DNA of 36,945 nt, taken from an uncultured Pirellulaceae bacterium (GTDB taxonomy: Bacteria; Planctomycetota; Planctomycetia; Pirellulales; Pirellulaceae). Of the stretch, positions 8,911-15,990 are shown one piece after another. The stretch lies in contig CALDYR010000046.1 of the NCBI GenBank assembly GCA_937944405.1, forward strand, positions 1-36,945, given 5' to 3'. The position numbers and the translations under genes are program-made. The notes under the pieces are model-generated. The model was not told where the DNA came from and searched no databases. It saw only the letters and a program-made list of their open reading frames with translations. Position 1 is the stretch's first letter. The number at the start of each line of letters is the position of its first letter.

Positions 8911-10038
8911 CTAATTGTTAAGCTTCCATCCGGCGGCGCGGGAAACAGAGAATCGGTAGTGGCCAGTCGTGAGAACTTGGTTGTGAAAACCAAATGAACC
9001 ACCCCGGCTAAAGATCACATCGACAGCCCCGTCAGTCTCTTTGATGACGTAAGTCTGGCCAGGTTGTAGCGTGATCTGCCGACCGTCAACGCTTAAGGTC
9101 ACTGGCAAATTAGTTTCTTGGGGATTGGTGATTTTGAATTGACGGGCCAGAGGTTTTGCCTGAGTTTGAGTCGACGTCGAATTAGTAACTGGCTCCAAGC
9201 TTCCAGAAATAAAATGTTCGGTTCCCGATTGCGGCTCTGTCATTTTGGCTTTACTTCGGTCGGCTATGGCCGCAACAACGGATTGTCGCGATTCATCATC
9301 AGATTCGTTGACTTTCACGTCCGGTTGGACGGCTCCAAAGTCGAAGGCGTCCAATTTCATGTCCGCCTTTTTCGCGGCTGCTAAAACAAATTGATCAGCG
9401 AACACGTCGGCAGGAGCCTCTTGTGATTTTTGGGCCGTTTCGGAAGACCTGGCCCGCGTGTCAGAGCCTGATTTGGCCGGCGTGCGAAGGGAAGAGCCCC
9501 TTGCCTCGTCGTCAAAGCCGCGTGTTATTTTCAGTTCATCGAAAACCTTTCCAAGGTCACTATCGACTTGTTTGGAAACAAAACTGGTCGATTGAGTCAG
9601 GTCATGGGTAGTGATACTAGAAGCGCTATCGGACCAGTCATCGACTTGGCTGACCGCGTCGTCCACGACACGATCGGCCGACTTCTTTACGACCGATCTT
9701 TGCGTATCGTCGAAAGCATCACTGAAAACTTCCGCGAGAGCGTCTTCCGAATAATCGGTTCTCACGGTCGCTTCCTTTGCGTCCAACAAACCGAAGTCTG
9801 TATCGTCTTGGTTGCTGCAGTTGGATTCGTCATCCCAAGAAAAATCGTTGACGATTCCTGCTGATGCTGAAATGCTTTGGCTTTTAACAGCGGCGATTGC
9901 AGCAATCGGATCAGTGATCGCATACTCGCTTCGGCGGGTTCCTGCCCCATCAGAAAACAGTCCGTCACTGAAGAAAACGCCGACAACAGCAGTCACGGAC
10001 GCGGCAACAAATGCAGTAATTAGTAATGAAGAATTCAC
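8911..10038 (-). CDS. Membrane-anchored low-complexity hypothetical protein
   Basis: A 375-residue protein that I do not recognise. It starts at a GTG (complement of 10036-10038) preceded by GAGAG at a 7-base spacing. One hydrophobic segment (about 5-23) is a signal anchor or signal peptide. Residues 25-290 are rich in Ser, Asp, Ala and Lys, with no cysteines except one near 73, and look disordered. The last 75 residues change character: a beta-rich module with FKITNPQETNLPVTLSVDG, then a Gly-rich GGSFGF segment. That module resembles the small beta-sandwich ends of planctomycete surface proteins, which is only an impression. It stands alone on the minus strand with long gaps on both sides. 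Confidence 0.7.
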   Translation of the reverse strand: MNSSLLITAFVAASVTAVVGVFFSDGLFSDGAGTRRSEYAITDPIAAIAAVKSQSISASAGIVNDFSWDDESNCSNQDDTDFGLLDAKEATVRTDYSEDALAEVFSDAFDDTQRSVVKKSADRVVDDAVSQVDDWSDSASSITTHDLTQSTSFVSKQVDSDLGKVFDELKITRGFDDEARGSSLRTPAKSGSDTRARSSETAQKSQEAPADVFADQFVLAAAKKADMKLDAFDFGAVQPDVKVNESDDESRQSVVAAIADRSKAKMTEPQSGTEHFISGSLEPVTNSTSTQTQAKPLARQFKITNPQETNLPVTLSVDGRQITLQPGQTYVIKETDGAVDVIFSRGGSFGFHNQVLTTGHYRFSVSRAAGWKLNN

Positions 10039-10232
10039 AATATTTCTCTCGTTTGTAAATCTTTGAAAACATACTGGGGAATAGGTTGCCGGAGGGGCCT
10101 AAGCCCAAAGAAGCTTTTGTCCCAAGGGGTTGTGCCCAAGTGTCTGTAGTGGGTGCTCGTAGGGACATCCCAATAATGGCAATCCTAGGTCACGGTTTAA
10201 AAAAGTCTGAGAAAAAGCATCGAGAAAAATTC

Positions 10233-10266
10233 ATTTTGCTTGTTCATGTATTTTGCTTGTTCATGT
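10233..10266. repeat. Perfect 17-bp tandem duplication
   Basis: ATTTTGCTTGTTCATGT occurs at 10233-10249 and again at 10250-10266 with no mismatch, in non-coding DNA. Confidence 0.9.
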
Positions 10267-10288
10267 AAATCCCACTTCATCGACCGCG

Positions 10289-10321
10289 GGTTGCGGCGCG
10301 ACATCAGGTTGCGGCGCGACA
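10289..10321. repeat. 18-bp period tandem repeat
   Basis: GGTTGCGGCGCGACA occurs at 10289-10303 and 10307-10321, separated by TCA. It lies 22 bases after the 17-bp duplication. Confidence 0.9.
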
Positions 10322-10639
10322 CGATGACGGCAACCAATCGTGGTCGCGCAGACGTTAAACGCACGACACGAACGGCCCAAAGTATCTAATTCGCTTTTCT
10401 CACGATAATAGAAATAAGATCAAGAATGATTTGACTTGTCGGTGCGACGCTAATTGTGGGCTACACTTCGCTAACAAGGATAAGCGGAGTCTTCGCTTCC
10501 TCTTAACACCGCAAACCCATCGGCAGGATGAACGTTCGGCGTCACCGATGCTTTCGCGACGTTCATAAAGCTTTCGCAACGCTGTTCCCACCTTCGCGGC
10601 GTCAGGCGGATGAACCAGAATTTCCACGGATTGGCAATT

Positions 10640-11962
10640 ATGCTCTCTACCAAAGTTGAGACACAGATTACGAAGCTCGATAACGGCATTCGTGTGATCA
10701 CCGAACCTGTCCCCAACACCAACAGCGCGGGAATTTCTATTTTGGTCAACGCGGGCCCGCAAAACGAGACCGCTGAACAATCAGGGCTGGCTCACCTTTG
10801 CGAACACGGTTTATTTTTGGGCACTAATCACCGCGACCGCAACCAGTTGTCGTCCTTCATCGATTCCTCTGGCGGCAACATGGGCGGCTTCACCGCACCA
10901 GATTACACGTGTTTTTACGGGCACGTAATGCAAGACTACACCAGCTACGCGATTGATTTGCTGGGCGACATTATCATCGGAAGCAGCTACCCGCTGGACC
11001 TATTGGAACGTGAAAAACGGGTCATTTGCCAAGAGATCCTACAATACGTAGACAGCCCCAGCGATGTCGCACTACAGGCGACCAAGAAAACATTGTGGCC
11101 CAACGATCCTTTGTCTCGATCTGTTACCGGCAGCGCCGAAGACGTTCAGCGGTTGACGCGTTCAGACGTGGTGGATTTTATCTCCAAGCACTACACGCCT
11201 GACAAGATCATCATCGCCGCCGCAGGGGCGGTGGAACACGATTCGATTGTCGAACAGGCCGAGGACGCTTTTTGGACGCTTCGCGGATCGTCGCCAAATC
11301 TTGAAACGGCACCGGTCGTCAGCCGTGGTGGGGTGTGTATCAAACGCATGGAAACAACGCAGTGTACTTTCTCGATTGCCATCCCGTTACCCAGCATCAC
11401 CGCCGACAGTCGCTACGCACTGCATTTAATTGTCAATGTCCTAGGCGGCGGGTTGAGCTCGCGGCTGTATAGGAACCTACGCGAGCAAAACGGTTTGGTT
11501 TATTCGGTTCAGGCCAACATTTTGGCCTACCATCGCGGCGGCGCGTTGGTCATCGAAGGTTTTACGTCTCCCGAAAAATTGGTCGAAAGCGTCCAATTGA
11601 TCATGTTCGAACTGACCTCATTAGCGGTCTGGCAAAAACCGATTGACCAAGAAGAGCTCTGGAAGTCGCGGATGCAAATAAAAGGGCAAAGCCAACTGGC
11701 AGTGGATGTGATCCCCAATCGTGTCGCGCGGCTTTCAACGCAATGCTTCCATTTCGGGCACAGGATCGCCGACGACGCGATGCTCGCCTGCATCGACGGA
11801 TTGACCATTGAGCGGTTAAAGGAAGTGACTTTGGACGAAATTTTAGAGGGTTTAGCCAAGCTTACCTTTGCGATCGCCGGCCCCGTGGATGCCGAAGGAT
11901 CGGTTTATAAGGAATTGGAGGAATTACACACTTGCTACAGCTCCATTGCCTCTTCGGCCTAA
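10640..11962 (+). CDS. M16 family (insulinase-like) zinc peptidase
   Basis: M16B peptidases resemble mitochondrial processing peptidase and cleave short peptides. I chose ATG 10640 (440 residues), because the family begins within a few residues of T-x-L-x-N-G-x-x-V-I; the frame is also open from ATG 10610. The inverted zinc motif H52-L-C-E55-H56 is intact, and E132 lies 75 residues beyond H56, the spacing expected for the third ligand. The C-terminal half is the inactive partner domain with the G-G-G-L-S-S-R-L-Y signature. There is no signal peptide, so the enzyme is cytoplasmic. It lies about 110 bases upstream of the small gene at 12075, and its relation to the taxis cluster beyond is unknown. 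Confidence 0.92.
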   Translation: MLSTKVETQITKLDNGIRVITEPVPNTNSAGISILVNAGPQNETAEQSGLAHLCEHGLFLGTNHRDRNQLSSFIDSSGGNMGGFTAPDYTCFYGHVMQDYTSYAIDLLGDIIIGSSYPLDLLEREKRVICQEILQYVDSPSDVALQATKKTLWPNDPLSRSVTGSAEDVQRLTRSDVVDFISKHYTPDKIIIAAAGAVEHDSIVEQAEDAFWTLRGSSPNLETAPVVSRGGVCIKRMETTQCTFSIAIPLPSITADSRYALHLIVNVLGGGLSSRLYRNLREQNGLVYSVQANILAYHRGGALVIEGFTSPEKLVESVQLIMFELTSLAVWQKPIDQEELWKSRMQIKGQSQLAVDVIPNRVARLSTQCFHFGHRIADDAMLACIDGLTIERLKEVTLDEILEGLAKLTFAIAGPVDAEGSVYKELEELHTCYSSIASSA

Positions 11963-12074
11963 GAAAGATTGTCAGAATTCCCAAGTCATCTCGACAAAAC
12001 AAAACCTATAGTCCAATAGAGGTTTGAAGCATTCGAGCCCCAAAACGAACTGAACTCAATTTAGGGACAAGAAA

Positions 12075-12230
12075 ATGGCTGTACCAGAAAACGTTAAGAA
12101 CAATTGGATCGAAATTCAGAAAAAGTTCGATCACCCGGTCAACGCGATCGGCGTGAAGATCAACCCGAACGACAGCAAAACGCTGAACGTGTGGAAAGAA
12201 GAAGGTATCGACACCTACCAGAAGAAGTAA
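12075..12230 (+). CDS. 51-residue hypothetical protein
   Basis: This short gene begins at ATG 12075, with AGGGAC ending 5 bases upstream, and encodes 51 residues ending in Q-K-K. The peptide is soluble and charged (12 Lys, several Asp/Glu) with two tryptophans, in NNWIEIQKKF and NVWKEEG. It has no cysteine, signal or membrane segment. Codon use is clean (AAC, AAG, ATC, CTG) and the reading frame is protein-like throughout, which supports a real gene. I do not recognise the family. It precedes the taxis cluster by 85 bases on the same strand and could be its first gene, or an independent small protein. Confidence 0.65.
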   Translation: MAVPENVKNNWIEIQKKFDHPVNAIGVKINPNDSKTLNVWKEEGIDTYQKK

Positions 12231-12315
12231 CAGCCCGTCTTCTGGCTTAAAAAAACCCCAAATCCCCAACATATGACGTTGCTGCCAAAGTCTCCCAATA
12301 ACCGAATCTGAACCT

Positions 12316-13962
12316 ATGAACGCCCAACCATCTAAGAATCTGAGTAAAGCAGCCAAGGCAATTTTTGACGGAAATCGTCAGAAAAGCCGCCAGTACCTAG
12401 AAAACGATATCAGTCAAAGATCAGAATCTTTGGATGCGTGGTTGATGCGCGCTTGGTCTTGTGAGTCTTTTTCAGAAACCGAAGAAGCACTTCGCCGAGT
12501 GTTGGATTTGGACGCGGGGAACACAACCGCATTGTCTGGGCTCGAGTGGATGTCGGGGATCCAAGAACTCGCAGCCCAGTGGGATGTCAGATGCGAACCG
12601 TCGGAGGAATCTTCAGAGGATTCAAGTTGTGTCGCAATTGTTGCGGAAGACGAATTCAATAGCCGCGCCGTAGTCATCCAACAGGACGCTGAAACCGAGG
12701 AAACTCAGCAAGACGAAGCAGCCAGCCAAAACGCGCAAGACTCCGAGATCGACGAGTCAGGCGAAGTCGAAATCGTCAACACCGACAACGTCACATCGTA
12801 TGCCGGTGGCGCGGTTGGGTTTGAGGACGCAAAAGTTGAATCTGAAACAGACAGCGCTGAATTTGAAACAGAAGAAGCTGAAATCGTTTCGAAATCAGAA
12901 GTGGCACCTGAAGCAACAGTCGTACGAACCGAACAGGACGATACGGAACAATTCGTTGCTGAACAAGTCGCGGAAGCAGCAACCGAGCAAGTTGAAGTAG
13001 AACAAGAAGTGATTTCTGAAGCGGAATCAAATCAAGACGAACCGGTAGACTCCGAAGCTTCTACGTTTTCTGAAGAAGAAGCTGCTGAAGCCGAAGCCAT
13101 CGCCGCGGAAGAAGAAGCCAAAGCGGCACGTATCGCGGCGAAAGCCGAGGAAGCCGCTGAAGCAGCCCGATTAGCAGCCGAAGCCGAAGCCATCGCCGCG
13201 GAAGAGGAAGCCGAAGAGGCACGTATCGCGGCGAAAGCCGAGGAAGCAGAAGCGGAACGCAGAGCCGCCGAGTTACAACGGCTGGCAGATGAAGCAGAAG
13301 CCACCCGAGCTGCCGCAGAAGCCGCCGAATTACAACGATTGGCCGCAGAAGCACGAGCCTCAGAAGCACGAGCCGCCGAAGCACGACGTCTGGAAGAAGA
13401 ACGCATTGCCACCGAAACTCAAGCCGCCGCAGCGGCAGCGGCGGCGGCGATCGCGGCCACCACCACTACTACGGCGGTTGAGGTAGAAGAAACAATCCAA
13501 GAGAACCTCGACGGATTAACCGCTGAGGTTCAGGAATCTCTACAACCGGCGGTCGCTCAACCGGCCGCGTCTTCAGTCGAGAGTGACGACGCCGCTCTGG
13601 TTCTCGCGGTCGACGACAGCCCGACGATTCGTAAACTGCTGACGATTACGCTAGAGCGTCAAGGCTTTCAGGTCATTTCAGCGGCCGACGGTGTTGAAGC
13701 GTTAACGCTACTCTCAGAACAGCTCCCGGACGTCATCCTTTCTGACATCAGCATGCCTCGATTGGGTGGGTATCAACTTTGCAAATTCGTCAAAAAGTAC
13801 GATCGCACCAAGCACATCCCGGTCATCATGCTCTCTGGTAAGGACGGCGTGTTTGACAAAATGCGAGGCAAAATGTCTGGCTGCAACGACTACATCGTTA
13901 AGCCTTTTGAATCCAGTGAACTGATCGCCAAAGTCAAACAGCACGCTGGCATACCGGTTTGA
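12316..13962 (+). CDS. PilG/PixG-like response regulator with long charged linker
   Basis: A 548-residue protein with a receiver domain at its C-terminus (about 425-548). The receiver keeps the acidic pair D433/D434, phosphoacceptor D477 in VILSDISMP, S507 in place of Thr, and K529 in VKPF. The N-terminal 85 residues form helix pairs resembling one or two TPR units. The middle (about 100-410) is extremely rich in Glu, Ala and Arg. It contains a 31-residue repeat (93 bp) and an Ala run followed by a Thr run, so it is probably a long single helix or coiled coil. The receiver resembles PilG and PixG, which govern type IV pilus motility. As first gene of the cluster it occupies the position of pixG. 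No Shine-Dalgarno sequence precedes ATG 12316. Confidence 0.85.
   Translation: MNAQPSKNLSKAAKAIFDGNRQKSRQYLENDISQRSESLDAWLMRAWSCESFSETEEALRRVLDLDAGNTTALSGLEWMSGIQELAAQWDVRCEPSEESSEDSSCVAIVAEDEFNSRAVVIQQDAETEETQQDEAASQNAQDSEIDESGEVEIVNTDNVTSYAGGAVGFEDAKVESETDSAEFETEEAEIVSKSEVAPEATVVRTEQDDTEQFVAEQVAEAATEQVEVEQEVISEAESNQDEPVDSEASTFSEEEAAEAEAIAAEEEAKAARIAAKAEEAAEAARLAAEAEAIAAEEEAEEARIAAKAEEAEAERRAAELQRLADEAEATRAAAEAAELQRLAAEARASEARAAEARRLEEERIATETQAAAAAAAAAIAATTTTTAVEVEETIQENLDGLTAEVQESLQPAVAQPAASSVESDDAALVLAVDDSPTIRKLLTITLERQGFQVISAADGVEALTLLSEQLPDVILSDISMPRLGGYQLCKFVKKYDRTKHIPVIMLSGKDGVFDKMRGKMSGCNDYIVKPFESSELIAKVKQHAGIPV
13087..13248 (+). repeat. 93-bp period internal repeat in the response regulator linker
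   Basis: The block starting at 13087 recurs at 13180 with few changes and encodes EAEAIAAEEEA...ARIAAKAEE twice, a 31-residue period. It extends the Glu/Ala-rich helix, and such repeats readily change copy number. Confidence 0.8.
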
Positions 13963-14012
13963 CAGCCACCGCGTTTCGTTCATCACCGAGATCTGATGTA
14001 CCATCACGTTTT

Positions 14013-14037
14013 AGTTGCGAAATTGAATTTCGCAACT
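14013..14037 (+). promoter_or_regulatory. Strong 11-bp hairpin inside the taxis cluster
   Basis: AGTTGCGAAAT (14013-14023), loop TGA, ATTTCGCAACT (14027-14037) is a perfect inverted repeat. The next bases are CTCTTCCCCCC, a poor U-tract, so full termination is unlikely. It lies between the linker response regulator and the 184-residue gene and could be an attenuator, an RNA end stabiliser or a regulator-binding palindrome. Confidence 0.6.
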
Positions 14038-14076
14038 CTCTTCCCCCCTCATTTACCGTTCGCACCCCAATAAGAC

Positions 14077-14631
14077 ATGCTCCAAGCAAATCCAAAATTG
14101 CCAAACTCCCCCGAGACGCCGCTGGTTACCAGCCCTCAGGCTTCCTCTGTAAAAACAGCGCAATCGATTAATCAAGGCGAACTTGAAATCGCTTGTGTCG
14201 ACCTGATCTGCCAATTGGAAGCATTGACTTCGATGGCGAAGGAATCGGGGCGCGAAGAACACATGGAAAATGCTGCGGGGACGGCGAAGAAGATGCTGAC
14301 CCGACTGCTCGAATTCTCCGACAGTTTCTTCGATGGCGAAAAAGCAGTGCGAACGCGGGAGGAGATTACCAGAGCGCTTCACGAAAGTGCGGCCTATCAA
14401 GAGGTCTTGAATTCTCGTAGTTGGGGTTCTGCAATCAAACGGGCCTTCATGGGCGGCGAAGACAACAAACAAGTCAAAATCACCTACGAGAAACTTGGGC
14501 TCGCGTTGATACGCGCCTGTGCGACCGTTCTCTACCACGCCATCGTGTTGGTCGGATTTGATTCACCGCTGGGCAAACAGATCGACCAAAGCACTGTTGT
14601 CTTTGTGCGCGAACTCAAAGAGTCGTGGTAA
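14077..14631 (+). CDS. Unknown 184-residue taxis-cluster protein
   Basis: I do not recognise this family. The protein is soluble and mostly helical, with a disordered Pro/Ser-rich start (1-30). Two helical regions follow (about 33-75 and 78-110), then a Lys-containing segment and a final helical block (about 135-184) with the pattern GLALIRACATVLYHAIVL, which is amphipathic rather than membrane spanning. There is no histidine in an Hpt-like setting and no receiver or CheW signature. It sits between two response-regulator genes, 114 bases after the first and 38 before the second, on the same strand, so a role in the taxis system is a context inference. ATG 14077 has no strong ribosome-binding site. 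Confidence 0.75.
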   Translation: MLQANPKLPNSPETPLVTSPQASSVKTAQSINQGELEIACVDLICQLEALTSMAKESGREEHMENAAGTAKKMLTRLLEFSDSFFDGEKAVRTREEITRALHESAAYQEVLNSRSWGSAIKRAFMGGEDNKQVKITYEKLGLALIRACATVLYHAIVLVGFDSPLGKQIDQSTVVFVRELKESW

Positions 14632-14669
14632 CCCGCCGCCGTCGCAACACGAACCGAATTTAGTTCTCC

Positions 14670-15047
14670 ATGAGTGAAGAAATACAAGTCCTGATCGTTG
14701 AAGACAGCCCTACAGCACGTCATCAGATGGTCGAAATTGTCAAAGCGGCAGGATACTCCTACCTAACGGCCGAAGACGGGGAATCGGCAATTGAATTGAT
14801 TAAGCAACGCCACCCCGAAGTCGTCGTGCTTGATATCGTTCTCCCCAAGAAGAATGGCTATCAGGTTTGTCGCGCGATTAAATCAGACCCCGAACTGGCG
14901 ATCAAAGTATTGATGGTTACCGCCAAAGATCAAGAAAACGATCGAATTTGGGGGCACCGCCAGGGCGCTGACGTTTACCTCTCCAAACCGATAAACCGAA
15001 ACCAACTACTGGATGTCTTATCTGAGATGGTGGCGTCGGTTCCATAG
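14670..15047 (+). CDS. CheY/PilH/PixH-like single-domain response regulator
   Basis: A 125-residue stand-alone receiver that should be phosphorylated by the cluster's CheA. Conserved positions are E11-D12 (Mg binding), phosphoacceptor D55 in VVVLDIVLP, T84 in MVTAK and K106 in LSKPI. The stretch around residue 94, W-G-H-R-Q-G-A-D, closely matches the W-G-x-R-Q-G-A signature of PilH and PixH, which favours pilus control over a flagellar CheY role. It starts 38 bases after the 184-residue gene and is followed by the CheW gene. In Pil-Chp systems PilH acts as the second output or a phosphate sink; which applies here is unknown. Confidence 0.9.
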   Translation: MSEEIQVLIVEDSPTARHQMVEIVKAAGYSYLTAEDGESAIELIKQRHPEVVVLDIVLPKKNGYQVCRAIKSDPELAIKVLMVTAKDQENDRIWGHRQGADVYLSKPINRNQLLDVLSEMVASVP

Positions 15048-15148
15048 CCGCAAGAGAAACCAAGCGATGGGTTTGAGCCTATCAGAGATTGCGATGCAGG
15101 CTGGAAGCCTCACTCCCCAAACACAAGACGGACCGAAAGCGAAGATTC

Positions 15149-15922
15149 ATGGCTGATAAAGAATTTCAAAGCGTAGACGATCCCTTCAATGCGGATCTTC
15201 AAAAAGCGTTGACCGCTGCGTTCGGCGAACAAGCCATCAACTGGGAAGAGATCGCCAACGAGGATCTCGTCCCCCCTCACAGTTCCGACCAACCGGCAAC
15301 CGCCCCTCCGCTTGCTGCGGATTCCGAGCGCCCCAACGATTCCTCAACTGCCCTCGAAGAGCTACTTAAAAAAGTCAGCTCCGCCATCGATGACGGTGTC
15401 ACCCCCGAAATGTTGCCTGATAGTAACTCGACACCGACGAATCAATCTGCCGACCACCAAGGTGAAGGGGTCGACCTCGGCCCGCGCCATGTCGTCTTTG
15501 AGATCGGCGATCAACAATTTGGATTGCCGCTGACGGGTGTTCTAGAAATCGATCGCTGCGGCCAGATCACCGTGCTACCCCGGACGCCGGACTGGCTTCG
15601 TGGTGTTATTAACCTGCGTGGCCAGATCCTTTCAGTCACCGATTTTCGTAATCTTATGAATCTCACTGCCGATCGCCAACCGGTGGGCGAAAAAATCATC
15701 GTGGTCAATAGTAAAAAACACGCCGCCACTACTGCCGTCGTGGTTGATCACGTTCTGGGGATTAGACACCTCAACGGAGAACGAGGCCCGCTGTCGGGAT
15801 TATCTGATCGGGTGGCAACTTTCTCTGATGGTATCTCGGTCACCGATCAGGCGACAACCGTTTTGATCGATCCCGACTTGCTACTCGGTTGCGGCGAACT
15901 GCAAGCTTTTGCACGGCAGTAG
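15149..15922 (+). CDS. CheW-domain coupling protein, PixI/PilI-like
   Basis: CheW proteins link chemoreceptors to CheA in the array. I chose ATG 15149 (257 residues), because the upstream open codons from TTG 15089 look non-coding. The first 105 residues are acidic, Ser/Pro/Asp-rich and probably disordered, an unusually long tail for CheW. The CheW domain itself (about 110-250) begins at HVVFEIGDQQFGLPL. It carries the conserved W-L-R-G-V-I-N-L-R-G block, with the receptor- and CheA-contacting residues, and ends in the VVVDHVLGI segment. The gene lies 101 bases after the PilH-like regulator and 68 before the chemoreceptor, matching the position of pixI before pixJ. Confidence 0.9.
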   Translation: MADKEFQSVDDPFNADLQKALTAAFGEQAINWEEIANEDLVPPHSSDQPATAPPLAADSERPNDSSTALEELLKKVSSAIDDGVTPEMLPDSNSTPTNQSADHQGEGVDLGPRHVVFEIGDQQFGLPLTGVLEIDRCGQITVLPRTPDWLRGVINLRGQILSVTDFRNLMNLTADRQPVGEKIIVVNSKKHAATTAVVVDHVLGIRHLNGERGPLSGLSDRVATFSDGISVTDQATTVLIDPDLLLGCGELQAFARQ

Positions 15923-15990
15923 CCTAACATTGGTCCGGATTTACGCGGCCCGATAACCACACACACACTAAACTTCACAGAGGTTATTCA

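Larger units (their letters stand above)
10039..10639. other. Intergenic region between divergent genes
   Basis: This 601-base gap must hold the promoters of the minus-strand gene (start 10038) and the M16 peptidase (start 10640). It contains two perfect short tandem duplications (10233-10266 and 10289-10321). Short frames are present but none looks like a gene. I could not assign -35/-10 boxes with confidence. Confidence 0.5.

Noticed and set aside
10086..10268. 60-residue + strand frame in the large gap
   Set aside because: It ends within the 17-bp tandem duplication and has no convincing ribosome-binding site or family resemblance.
10233..10321. Could the closely spaced repeats be a CRISPR array?
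   Set aside because: There are only two copies of each unit, the two units are unrelated, there are no unique spacers of regular length, and no cas gene is in the window.
13032..13412. Arg/Ser/Ala-rich and Leu/Arg-rich minus-strand frames
   Set aside because: They are the antisense of the Glu/Ala-rich repeat linker of the response regulator; their composition simply mirrors that repeat.
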